A stretch of DNA of 47,107 nucleotides from Sorangium cellulosum (GTDB lineage Bacteria > Myxococcota_A > Polyangia > Polyangiales > Polyangiaceae), in NCBI GenBank assembly GCA_020720045.1, contig DYPH01000034.1:1-47107 (forward strand), read 5' to 3'. A program made the position numbers and the translations under genes. Below are positions 24,813-32,127 of the stretch, piece after piece. The notes under the pieces are model-generated. The model did not search any database, was not told the origin of the DNA, and was given only the letters and a program-made list of their open reading frames with translations. Numbering within the stretch: the stretch's first letter is position 1; every line of letters begins with the position of its first letter.

Positions 24813-26177
24813 TCAGTGCTTCTTGTGGGCCCGCTCAAGCTCGCGGTCGATCAGCTGGAAAATCTGGTCGACCTTCCCAGTAGGGAGCGGGACGGTCGCC
24901 CTGGCATGGGTGCCCTCGGCCTTCGCAGTGAGGCCATCGAGGAGCCCCGCCGGCAGCGACGAGTTGGTGATGCGGCCGAGTTCGTACAGGGAGGGTAGGT
25001 CGTTGAGCGTCTGCACGACCTCCTCGGCACCGGCCCCGTCGAGGCATTCGGCATCGACGTGCAATTCCCCGTCGCCCTTGTCATTGAGCACGACCACAGT
25101 GATCGTCACAACCTGGACTGTCTCCGGCACTTGCCCGATCTGATCATGGGGATGGCGTACGACGAGCCTTGCCGCTTCGTTCGCTTTGACCGGGACATCA
25201 AAGGCCCGCTTCTGCATCGGCGCGGCAAACTTCTTTGCGTCGCCGGGCGGGACGACGACCAGCGTCTTGCCGACGCCCCGAAGAAGCACACGATCGCTGT
25301 TGTCGAAGCTCACGAGGGCCGACTTTACCCCCGGATATTCTACCGGTTTTCCGTCAGGAGTCGGCATCTTCGCGGCAAGGGCGTCCATCGCTGCGTCGGC
25401 GCGTGCGTCGTCCATCGAATAGCGGATCGCGACCGCCATTTTCTGGGTCTGCCCGAGCCAGAAGGAGGGCCCCCAAACACGAATTGCTTCGGTGTCGGCG
25501 ATCGGATCGACGCCGGTCCCTTGCATCAAGTTCGAGGGATACAAATGCCCCAGCAGGGCCGTGACTTTCGGCCCAACCGGGTGCGCCTTAATGACGGCTC
25601 CGTTGACCGTCAAATCCAGATTCGGCACCGCGCCAGTCGTCGGAAGGGCGACCGCCGGGACGCCACCATCGACGGAGCCCCCGTCGGGGATCGCAGCGTC
25701 GCCCAGCCCCCCATCGCCATCACCCGCATCCCCGGCGTCTTTCGGCTTCGGCCCGGCGTCGGCGGGGCCCGCATCGCCGCCGTCGGTCGCGGCATCGCTC
25801 ACGCCTCCATCGATGGCGTTCGGGCCGGGCAGCACCGGTCCGGCCGCGAGCGGCTCGGGAGGCGGCGCCTCGGAGACGGTCGGTTCGATCAGAAATTCTG
25901 CGGGGATGTCGAGTTCTCCATCGACGACGTGGGCATCGAAATCGACCGCATTCCAGATCGCCCGCCACGGGACGATCGTTGCGTGCAGGACGACGGAGAG
26001 GGCGATTCCGACCTGCAAGCCGCGCTTGACGGAACTCCCGCGCCAAAATCGGGAAGGGCCCGACTCCCCCGACGCACCGGCGCGACCCGGCGTCGCGTGC
26101 GGAGCGGTAGGCGCCGACTCCTGGTCGCCGTCACCGAGCGCGGTCCTGTCGTCGGAAGGGGGAGGGGGAGTCGACAT
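24813..26177 (-). CDS. Membrane-anchored Asp/Gly/Pro-rich envelope protein, unknown function
   Basis: The start at ATG 26177 (MSTPPPPSDDRTALGDG) is chosen because the longer open frame to 26801 overlaps the divergent gene. Residues 1-50 are a Pro/Ser cytoplasmic tail, then one transmembrane helix (LQVGIALSVVLHATIVPW) as in TonB-like proteins, then a periplasmic low-complexity region of Asp/Gly/Ala repeats (DAGDAGDGDGG), and a globular C-terminal domain of about 250 residues (LLGHLYPSNLMQGTG, MAVAIRYSMDDARADAAMD, DKGDGELHVDAECLDGAG). The family is not recognised. The layout (TM, disordered spacer, periplasmic domain) suggests a cell-envelope sensor or energy-coupling role. It is divergent from the gene at 26328 with a 150-bp shared promoter region. 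Confidence 0.75.
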   Translation of the reverse strand: MSTPPPPSDDRTALGDGDQESAPTAPHATPGRAGASGESGPSRFWRGSSVKRGLQVGIALSVVLHATIVPWRAIWNAVDFDAHVVDGELDIPAEFLIEPTVSEAPPPEPLAAGPVLPGPNAIDGGVSDAATDGGDAGPADAGPKPKDAGDAGDGDGGLGDAAIPDGGSVDGGVPAVALPTTGAVPNLDLTVNGAVIKAHPVGPKVTALLGHLYPSNLMQGTGVDPIADTEAIRVWGPSFWLGQTQKMAVAIRYSMDDARADAAMDALAAKMPTPDGKPVEYPGVKSALVSFDNSDRVLLRGVGKTLVVVPPGDAKKFAAPMQKRAFDVPVKANEAARLVVRHPHDQIGQVPETVQVVTITVVVLNDKGDGELHVDAECLDGAGAEEVVQTLNDLPSLYELGRITNSSLPAGLLDGLTAKAEGTHARATVPLPTGKVDQIFQLIDRELERAHKKH

Positions 26178-26327
26178 CGATTCTGAAATAGTGCCTGAAG
26201 AACAAGAAGTTCCGGCGACGCGGCATCCGGAGCGAAGGCGGGCCAGGCAAACCCTACTACCGCTTTCGTGAAGGCGCCCACAAACGGCATTCGCAAGCGC
26301 TGCCGTCACCGATATTCTGCCGCCACC

Positions 26328-27527
26328 ATGCCCCCCGCCCGTAGCCTCCTCGCCGCCGTTTTCCCTGGTTTTTTGCTCTTCGGAGCCGTCGTTGGGTGCG
26401 ATAAGAAAGCGCCGGAGGCGACGCAGCCGGTTCCGGCCGCATCCGCCTCCGCGGCGAAGGCGCCGGCCGAGCCGTCCGCTTCGGCGCTGGCGAAGGGCAA
26501 TCCCGCGAAGGCGGCCGCCACCGGGAACCCGAAAGAAGCAAGGGTGGCGAAAACCGCCCAGGTCGCCTACGCGGCCGGCCTCAAAGAGGGGCGAACGGCG
26601 ACGGTCGCCAAGAAATACGACGACGCCGTGGCCGCATTTACCAAGGCAATTGAAGCACTTCCTGGCGATGCGCGGGCCCTCTCCGAGCGCGGCTACGCGA
26701 AGTACCTTGCCGGAAAGCTCGACGCCGCAGAAGTAGATTTCCGTCAAGCAGAGGCGGCCACCAAAGACGCAAAATTGCTTGCGTCGATCTACTTCAATCA
26801 CGGGTTAGTCGCCGAAAAGCGCAGCCTGCCGGAGGTCGCGCGGGCCGCGTTTGCAAAGTCGGAGCAGCTTCGGTCGACGCCGGCAGCCTCCAAGAAGCTC
26901 GCCGGTGCAAGTGCCTGCGGGGCGGCGATCTCAACGGAGGCCTCCGCCCTCGTCGAGGCGACCGGCTACCTCGGCGTGTACAAGGTGCTCCAGAGCACCC
27001 ACACGGAAGCGAAGGTGCTCACCTCAGAAGATGAAGCAAAAACAGCACTCTGTGCCCGAGTGCCCGACGGAAAATGCGGAGAAGTCGTCAGCTTCGGCGA
27101 CGATATGTACGATTACTTTGCGATCTTTCCGGGGGAAAAGCCGGGGACCTTCCTCGTTTCTACGCTCAACCTCGGCTCTCACTACGACATGCCCTGCGGC
27201 GGAGAAGAGTCGATCAAGACGAAGGTCGTCGACGGAAAGACGGTTGTGACCTTCTCGGCTACACCCGGAATGCGGATTCCCGTTTGTGAAGGGAAAGATG
27301 GCTCGATTGAGCCGTGCGACGAGACCAACTCCGATCGCCCCGCCTCATCGGCGTGCGGAAGCAGCGACGAAGGCGTTTCGGTCCTTGTGGTCGATCTTGC
27401 TCAGAAAAAAGTGCGAGCCAGCGCGTCGTTTACCCAGGGGGATGGCGTGCGCGCCATCAAAGGGGACTTCGCCGGCGGGCTCTTCACAGTCACCGGTGCC
27501 GGCTGCGACGCGAAGATCAAGCTGTAA
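26328..27527 (+). CDS. TPR-containing lipoprotein
   Basis: ATG 26328 begins a signal sequence (PPARSLLAAVFPGFLLFGAVVGC) with lipobox VVGC; an in-frame upstream start at 26268 is not supported. After an Ala/Pro/Lys linker come two or three TPR units (KKYDDAVAAFTKAIEALPGDARALSERGYAKYLAGKLDAAEVDF). The C-terminal half is a beta-rich domain with several Cys pairs (SHYDMPCGGEES, RIPVCEGKDGSIEPCDE). Function unknown; likely periplasmic. The FKBP gene starts 72 bp downstream on the same strand. Confidence 0.8.
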   Translation: MPPARSLLAAVFPGFLLFGAVVGCDKKAPEATQPVPAASASAAKAPAEPSASALAKGNPAKAAATGNPKEARVAKTAQVAYAAGLKEGRTATVAKKYDDAVAAFTKAIEALPGDARALSERGYAKYLAGKLDAAEVDFRQAEAATKDAKLLASIYFNHGLVAEKRSLPEVARAAFAKSEQLRSTPAASKKLAGASACGAAISTEASALVEATGYLGVYKVLQSTHTEAKVLTSEDEAKTALCARVPDGKCGEVVSFGDDMYDYFAIFPGEKPGTFLVSTLNLGSHYDMPCGGEESIKTKVVDGKTVVTFSATPGMRIPVCEGKDGSIEPCDETNSDRPASSACGSSDEGVSVLVVDLAQKKVRASASFTQGDGVRAIKGDFAGGLFTVTGAGCDAKIKL

Positions 27528-27599
27528 GCCGACGCGGCCCCGATGGGCAGGGGGGAACGCTTGCCGCAGGCGCGCAAAGTGCGCTAACGGCGCGCGTCT

Positions 27600-28082
27600 A
27601 TGAAGCTCACGCCCTTTCTCGTTGCCGTGGCGCTCGTCGCAACTGGCTGCTCCAAGACGGTTGCCGAGCCGGATCCGTCCGCCTTCAAACCGTCGGAAGC
27701 GCCGCCGCTCCCGCCGGGCCCCTCGGAGCTCCAGATCGTTGACGAGAAGGTCGGCGACGGCGCCGAAGCGAAAGAGGGGGACACGGTCCGTGTACATTAC
27801 ACGGGCACCCTGATGAACGGCAAAGAGTTCGACAGCTCGCGCGGTCGCAAGGAACCCTTTGAATTCACTCTTGGAAAAGGGATGGTCATCAAGGGCTGGG
27901 ACCAGGGCGTCAAGGGGATGAAGGTCGGCGGGAAGCGCAAGCTCACGATCCCGTCGGACCTTGGCTATGGGAAAAGCGGCAGCCCGCCGAAGATCCCCGG
28001 CGATGCCGGTCTCAAGTTCGACGTCGAACTGATTGAAATCAAAGGACTTGCTGACACGGGCGCCGACGCCGCGAAGAAGTGA
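27600..28082 (+). CDS. FKBP-type peptidyl-prolyl cis-trans isomerase lipoprotein
   Basis: A 160-residue protein with a lipoprotein signal (MKLTPFLVAVALVATGCSK) and one FKBP domain: VRVHYTGTLMNGKEFDSS, FEFTLGKGMVIKGWDQGVKGMKVGGKRKLTIP, LGYGKSG, and the final FDVELIEI. The residues that form the active-site pocket in this family (Tyr, Phe, Asp, Val-Ile, Trp, Tyr) are present, so it should be active. It probably assists folding of envelope proteins in the periplasm. It is 36 bp before the QueD-like gene on the same strand. Confidence 0.94.
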   Translation: MKLTPFLVAVALVATGCSKTVAEPDPSAFKPSEAPPLPPGPSELQIVDEKVGDGAEAKEGDTVRVHYTGTLMNGKEFDSSRGRKEPFEFTLGKGMVIKGWDQGVKGMKVGGKRKLTIPSDLGYGKSGSPPKIPGDAGLKFDVELIEIKGLADTGADAAKK

Positions 28083-28117
28083 CCCCCGGAAGGACCTCCG
28101 AGCATCCGAGCACGATC

Positions 28118-28501
28118 ATGAGCGAATCTTCTTCGACGGCCCGCAGCTACGAACTCGTCCAGACCGTCCGCTTTGAATCGGCGCGGCGGCTGCCGAAGGT
28201 CCCCGATGGTCACCCATGCAAGAACCTGTACGGGCTCGCCTTCTATCTCGATATCCACGTCGTCGGTACGCTGAATGCCGACTCGGGCTGGGTCTTCGAT
28301 TTCGCCGAAATCGACCGGGCAATGAAGCCGCTTCGCGACCAGATTGATCACCACTATCTGAACGACGTTCCCGGTCTTGAAAACCCGACGAGCGAGGTCC
28401 TCGTTACCTGGATCTGGGACCATCTCAAACCGGCGGTCCCTGGTCTCGTCCAGCTCGTTCTTCGGGAAAATGACGTCTCTCGCGTAGTTTTTCGCGGGTA
28501 A
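28118..28501 (+). CDS. QueD/PTPS-family protein lacking all three zinc ligands
   Basis: Close in sequence to E. coli QueD (6-carboxy-tetrahydropterin synthase, queuosine pathway): EGH/DGH-C, GWVFDFAEIDRAMKPL, DHHYLNDVPGLENPTSEVL and WIWDHLKPAVP. Catalytic Cys34, the DHH Asp/His and the late Glu (LREN) are retained. The three zinc-binding His of the family (E. coli H16, H31, H33) align with Arg23, Tyr38 and Leu40. Either the enzyme works without zinc, or it has a new function, or it pairs with the zinc-competent paralogue next door. The ATG at 28118 is chosen; a GTG at 28079 overlaps the FKBP stop. The rest of a queuosine operon is not in the window. Confidence 0.88.
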   Translation: MSESSSTARSYELVQTVRFESARRLPKVPDGHPCKNLYGLAFYLDIHVVGTLNADSGWVFDFAEIDRAMKPLRDQIDHHYLNDVPGLENPTSEVLVTWIWDHLKPAVPGLVQLVLRENDVSRVVFRG

Positions 28502-28597
28502 ATTCCTCCAGTTATCGTCTCGGATGCGTTCGTCATTTCTTCGGAAAACTTACGAAGGTGTGAAAACGTCGGTGTCTAGGGGCGTTTGAGTTTCGTT

Positions 28598-29134
28598 ATG
28601 TACAAGGCCACCTGCGGCATTCACGTCCCCTTCGCCCATCACGTTCGCGGTCACCGCGGGCCGTGCATTTCCCTGCATGGTCACACCTGGATGCTCGAAG
28701 TGACATTCGCGGCAAAGGTCCTCGATCCCGAAGGTTTCGTGATCGACTTTGACCGCATTCACGACGAGCTCCTGACGCCCTGTTTTCAGCTCTTGGATCA
28801 CAGCCTTGCCGTTGGCGCCACTACCTGGAGCGAGACGGAAGGGCATTTGATCCCGCTCGGAGAAACGCTCCTTGCGTCGCGCGATAGCGTCCTCGGGCAT
28901 CGCGGCACGCCGCCCCCCTGCTACACCGGTGAGCTTGGCGGCGCGCGCAACGAGCGCCCCGGCGGCATCAAGGTGGCGGTCTTCCCGTTCACGCCGACCT
29001 CGGAGCGCCTCGCCGAGTGGCTCTACCGGGTTTCTGTCAGCAAATTCGCGGATGACCGGGTCTCGGTGGTCTGCGCGCGCATCTACGAGAGCCTCCAGCC
29101 GGCGCCGAGCTTTGCCGAGTTCTTCGAGTCGTAG
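28598..29134 (+). CDS. PTPS-family (6-pyruvoyl-tetrahydropterin synthase-like) protein with intact zinc site
   Basis: Second PTPS-fold protein, 96 bp after the first. Zinc ligands are present: His14 (PFAHHV), His27 and His29 (SLHGHTW), with catalytic Cys23 (GHRGPC) and the LLDH Asp-His. GFVIDFDRIHDELL corresponds to the usual DFAEL segment. About 50 residues are inserted between LLDHSLAVG and the C-terminal strand, including a Pro/Gly-rich loop (LGHRGTPPPCYTGELGGARN), making it 178 residues against about 120. The late Glu (ARIYES) is present. Probably an active pterin/deazapurine enzyme; exact subfamily (QueD, PTPS-III, other) not decided from sequence alone. An upstream in-frame TTG at 28586 is less likely than ATG 28598. 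Confidence 0.85.
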   Translation: MYKATCGIHVPFAHHVRGHRGPCISLHGHTWMLEVTFAAKVLDPEGFVIDFDRIHDELLTPCFQLLDHSLAVGATTWSETEGHLIPLGETLLASRDSVLGHRGTPPPCYTGELGGARNERPGGIKVAVFPFTPTSERLAEWLYRVSVSKFADDRVSVVCARIYESLQPAPSFAEFFES

Positions 29135-29226
29135 TCTTTTCCGAGGGATAGCTTGACGGCGCCGCGGTCCTCCGGTTGACTGGCGCCTACGCAAGAGCGG
29201 TGACACCGCTTGAGCGCGATTTGGAC

Positions 29227-29303
29227 GGCACGGGGTGCTCCTGTTCGGAGCTGAGATGATACCCGTCGAACCTGATCCGGTTAGCACCGGCGAAGGGATT
29301 GCC
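29227..29303 (+). ncRNA. TPP riboswitch (THI element)
   Basis: The stretch contains the conserved thi-box blocks in order: ACGGGGTGCTC, the pyrimidine-sensor CTGAGATGATACCC, GAACCTGATCCGG, and GCGAAGGGA. The outer stem pairs GGCA (29227-29230) with TTGCC (29299-29303). It sits 150 bp upstream of a pyrimidine-biosynthesis gene on the same strand, so thiamine pyrophosphate presumably represses that gene. The rest of 29135-29453 holds the leader hairpins listed next. Confidence 0.95.
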
Positions 29304-29356
29304 AGGAATGCAGGTGGAGTCGCCCTTGCGCGCGCGTTTCATTTCGCGCGTTCGTA

Positions 29357-29447
29357 GGGAGCGATTTCATCGCTCTCCGTGCTGTCGAAAGTACCTCACC
29401 GTCATCGACACCAGCAAAGATGTTCTATTGAACATCGTACCCGGAGA
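29357..29447 (+). promoter_or_regulatory. Leader hairpins between TPP riboswitch and THI5-like gene
   Basis: Two stem-loops lie between the aptamer and the start codon: GGGAGCGAT/ATCGCTCTCC (29357-29378, one bulge) and the perfect GATGTTC-TATT-GAACATC (29419-29436), only six bases before the GGAG ribosome-binding site (29443-29446). TCTCC at 29374-29378 is complementary to GGAGA at 29443-29447, so a switch between the first hairpin and sequestration of the ribosome-binding site is possible. No T-run follows either stem, favouring translational over terminator control (inference). Confidence 0.5.
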
Positions 29448-29453
29448 TCAATC

Positions 29454-30389
29454 ATGGGCATTCTTCCGAAGACTCGCACTACGCTCCTCCTCAATTGGGC
29501 GACGAATCCCTACCACGCACCCATTTTGGTCGCGCAGGAGCTCGGCTTCTTTGATCGCGAAGGCCTCAAGATGGCGATTCTCGAGCCGCGGGATCCCTCC
29601 GATGTCACGGAACTCGTGGCAAATCGGACGGTTGACTACGGTCTCAAAGCGATGATCCACACCGTCGCTGCCCGCGCCAAAGGCTTCTCCGTGAAGTCGA
29701 TCGCGACCATTCTCGACGAGCCTCCGACCGGCCTTATCTTCCTGAAGTCTTCGGGGATTACCGATTTTGCCTCCCTCGAAGGGAAGAAGATCGGTTTCGT
29801 CGGTGAATTCGGCAAGATCATGGTCGATAACCTCGCCAAGCACGCCGGCCTCACGAATTACGAGACGGTTCGCGTCGGCATGAACGTCGTCGATGCCATC
29901 CTCGAAGGGCGCATCGACACCGGGATCGGCTTCTCGAATTACCAGCTCGCCGAGCTCGAGACCCACGGTCCCGTCGGTATGTTCCGCATCGATGAGCTCG
30001 CCGGCCTCGGCTGCTGCTGCTTCTGCAGCATCCAGCTCATCACCCACGAGAAGACCCTCGACGAAAACCCGGAGCGCACGAAGAAGCTCCTCCGCGCCGT
30101 CCAGGCGGGCGCCCGCGTCGTCGCCGAGTCGCCGGAGAAGGGCTGGGAGGTCGTCCAGCGCGCCGTCCCCCGCCTCCGCACCGAGCTCGGTCATGTGCAA
30201 TACATGCGCAGCCTCCCGTTCATCACGCGGAGCCTTCGTCACACCCAGCGCGACTGGGACAAGGTCGGTAAGTACGCAGGACACCTCGGGATTCTCCCCG
30301 AAGGCTACGACGTCCATGCCGGCTACACCGACGAGTTCGTGCCGACGACGCCCGCCGTCGACGTCCAGCCGATCGTCCAGTCGGTCTGA
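29454..30389 (+). CDS. THI5/NMT1-type HMP-P synthase (thiamine pyrimidine biosynthesis)
   Basis: A 311-residue bacterial counterpart of yeast THI5, the enzyme that builds 4-amino-5-hydroxymethyl-2-methylpyrimidine phosphate from PLP and one of its own His residues. Seen: GLKAMIHT with Lys65 and His69 aligning to the PLP-Lys62 and donor His66 of the yeast enzyme; DEPPTGLIFLKSSGI; GKKIGFVGEFGKIMVD; VRVGMNVVDAILEGRIDTGIG; the Cys-rich iron motif GLGCCCFCS (C187-C191); RDWDKVGKYAGHLGILP. A periplasmic-binding-protein type II fold without signal peptide, so cytoplasmic. The start at 29454 has GGAG eight bases upstream, and the TPP riboswitch lies in the leader. Most bacteria use ThiC instead; no thiC is in the window. 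Activity inferred from motif conservation. Confidence 0.93.
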   Translation: MGILPKTRTTLLLNWATNPYHAPILVAQELGFFDREGLKMAILEPRDPSDVTELVANRTVDYGLKAMIHTVAARAKGFSVKSIATILDEPPTGLIFLKSSGITDFASLEGKKIGFVGEFGKIMVDNLAKHAGLTNYETVRVGMNVVDAILEGRIDTGIGFSNYQLAELETHGPVGMFRIDELAGLGCCCFCSIQLITHEKTLDENPERTKKLLRAVQAGARVVAESPEKGWEVVQRAVPRLRTELGHVQYMRSLPFITRSLRHTQRDWDKVGKYAGHLGILPEGYDVHAGYTDEFVPTTPAVDVQPIVQSV

Positions 30390-30411
30390 CGAACGGTTCT
30401 TGAGGAAGGTG

Positions 30412-30440
30412 GGGCGATACCTCGCCCCTCTTTCTCATTT
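30412..30440 (+). terminator. Intrinsic terminator after the THI5-like gene
   Basis: GGGGCGA-TACC-TCGCCCC (30412-30429) is a perfect 7-bp stem followed by a T-rich tail TCTTTCTCATT. It begins 23 bp after the stop codon and overlaps the end of the convergent recombinase gene. Confidence 0.7.
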
Positions 30441-31364
30441 GGTTTCTGAAGAAGAACGCTTCGACCGCGCGCGCGGATGTGCCTTTGTATACGCGGCCTG
30501 AATCTGATCATTCGCGACGTGGGTGTACACCTCCGTCGTCGCGAGATCGGCGTGCCCGAGCATCGCCTGAACGGCGCGAAGGTCGGCGCCGCCGCGGAGC
30601 AGGTGGGTCGCGAAGGAATGGCGAAGCTTGTGCGGGGAGAGGGGCGCCAAGATCCCGATTCCGCGAGCATATCGGGCGAGAAGCTTCCAGAAGCCTTGGC
30701 GGGTCCACGCCTTTCCGCGGGGGGAGAGGAAGAGGAAGGGGAGCCCTCGCGCCGGGGATCCGTCACGCACCTCGCGCCGGTAGCGCTCCACCAGCGCAAT
30801 GGCGCTATTGGAGACCGGAACCAATCGTCGTTTTCCCCCTTTTCCGTAGGGGGAAACAACGCCGCGCGTCGTGTCCAGGTCTGCGATGGTGAGGCCGACG
30901 AGCTCGCTCACGCGGAGGCCGGCGGCATACATGAGATGAATCATCGCTGCGTGGCAGAGGCCGCGCGGCGTACCGGTGTCGGGCGCGTCGAGGAGGGCAT
31001 CGACCTCCTTCTCCGTGATGACGCGCGGGAGGCGTCGTGGAAGGCGCGGTCGCCCGAGGAGCGTCGTCGGGTCTTCCGTGAGGACTTTTTCGCGAATGAG
31101 AAAGCGAAAGAATCCGCGTAGACCCGAGAGTCTGCGTGCACTGGAGCGTGCGCCAATTCCTGTTTGTTGGTCTGCGGCAAGTAGCGACGCAAGTAGCCCA
31201 ACATCGATTTGTGTGGGCTCGACCGACTCGCTCTTGAGCGTCTCCTCGGCGAAGCTCGCGAGACGCGACAGGTCGCGGCCGTAGGCCTCAAGTGTATTGC
31301 TCGCGAGTGCCCGCTCCACCCGAAGGTGGTCAAGGTACGCGTCAATCCATCCAGAAAGATTCAA
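30435..31364 (-). CDS. xerD: XerD-type site-specific tyrosine recombinase
   Basis: A 309-residue integrase-family recombinase, the size of XerC/XerD. N-terminal SAM-like core-binding domain (IDAYLDHLRVERALASNTLEAY), then the catalytic domain with AAGLRVSELVGL (first Arg), YGKGGKRRLVP (Lys), SPHKLRHSFATHLL (His-x-x-Arg), LGHADLATTEVYTHV (second His and nucleophile Tyr). Likely acts with XerC at dif in chromosome dimer resolution; no mobile element surrounds it and no xerC was seen. It starts with TTG at 31364 overlapping the stop of the PilZ-like gene (TTGA), so translation is coupled. XerD is the better guess than XerC from the sequence, not proven. Confidence 0.9.
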   Translation of the reverse strand: MNLSGWIDAYLDHLRVERALASNTLEAYGRDLSRLASFAEETLKSESVEPTQIDVGLLASLLAADQQTGIGARSSARRLSGLRGFFRFLIREKVLTEDPTTLLGRPRLPRRLPRVITEKEVDALLDAPDTGTPRGLCHAAMIHLMYAAGLRVSELVGLTIADLDTTRGVVSPYGKGGKRRLVPVSNSAIALVERYRREVRDGSPARGLPFLFLSPRGKAWTRQGFWKLLARYARGIGILAPLSPHKLRHSFATHLLRGGADLRAVQAMLGHADLATTEVYTHVANDQIQAAYTKAHPRARSKRSSSETK

Positions 31365-31729
31365 GATTCCTGATCGTCGCTGTTCCGGCGCGCGTTCTCG
31401 ACGAGCTCTCGCAGGAACGTTTGATCGGTCGCTTCCATCCCGACGAAGACGTAAGACGCGTCTTCTCCGTCGTCGCGAACGCGCTCACCGCAGAGGAAGA
31501 TGCGTCGAGCCTCGCCGGGAATGCCAAGTTCCAACGGCGTCCACGCGCGGGAATTTTCTACCGGCGTTCCGATGCGCCTCAAACGAATTCTGGTCGTCGA
31601 AAGATCGAGAATTTGCCCCAAAAATGGATGCCCATCGACGAAGGTGTTGCAATAGACGCCGGGCCGGAGCGGCGTCCGTGGCATCCGGCGGCGGTCTTCG
31701 GGGCGGGGCAGGGCGCGTTCTGCGAGCAT
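31361..31729 (-). CDS. PilZ-like domain protein with altered motif
   Basis: A 122-residue protein with a PilZ-like layout. RxxxR is present as R18TPLR22, and the second motif (D/N-x-S-x-x-G) reads D42-L-S-T-T-R47, so the final Gly is Arg. The rest follows PilZ beta-barrel spacing (YCNTFVDGHPFLGQILDLS, WTPLELGIPGEARRIFLCGERV). c-di-GMP binding is therefore doubtful; it may be a protein-binding PilZ. The ATG at 31729 is chosen; the open frame continues to 32419 but is Arg-rich shadow there. It overlaps the xerD-like start by four bases. Weak recognition, moderate confidence. Confidence 0.7.
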   Translation of the reverse strand: MLAERALPRPEDRRRMPRTPLRPGVYCNTFVDGHPFLGQILDLSTTRIRLRRIGTPVENSRAWTPLELGIPGEARRIFLCGERVRDDGEDASYVFVGMEATDQTFLRELVENARRNSDDQES

Positions 31730-31841
31730 GCGAGGGCCATGACCGAGCGGGCGGCGTTGGGCCAAGTTTTGTGTGTCCCGCTTTCTGGAATCTTTTCGTG
31801 TGCGGTCGCCGGCCGCTTCGCACTCATCGCCGGGAACGTCG

Positions 31842-31871
31842 TTGACAAATTTTGCGGCCGAGAAGTATCGT
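31842..31871 (+). promoter_or_regulatory. Candidate sigma-70 promoter in a 398-bp gene-free stretch
   Basis: TTGACA at 31842-31847 and TATCGT at 31866-31871 are separated by 18 bases, facing the gene at 32128. The -10 box is only a partial match. The remaining bases of 31730-32127 have open frames but none with a supported start or recognisable protein; nothing else was seen. AGAGGAG directly before ATG 32128 is a good ribosome-binding site. Confidence 0.4.
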
Positions 31872-32127
31872 CCGCGCCCGTCACGATTGGGTTCGGCCGG
31901 TTCGACGGAACGCCGAAAGTCGGCCCGGGCCCAAATTGCGGCACCGCAGGTGTTTCCAAACGTTTCCGTCGCCGACTGTGCCACAAGGCTCTTGGTCGGC
32001 GGTCGGTTCGTGGGGGCGCTTGGACGGCGGTTGCGGGGTCTCCTCGCTGGGGCTTTCGCGACAGCGAGCTGGAAATTGGGCGGTTTTTCGAGCCGCGGAC
32101 GAATAACGGGAAAGAGGAGCGAACGAA

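Noticed and set aside
30435-31364. Mobile-element integrase
   Set aside because: The protein has XerD length and motifs, with no attachment-site repeats, tRNA or phage genes nearby.
31730-32127. Small plus-strand ORFs in the gap before the Pro-rich membrane protein
   Set aside because: Arg/Ser-rich, no ribosome-binding site, no recognisable protein pattern.
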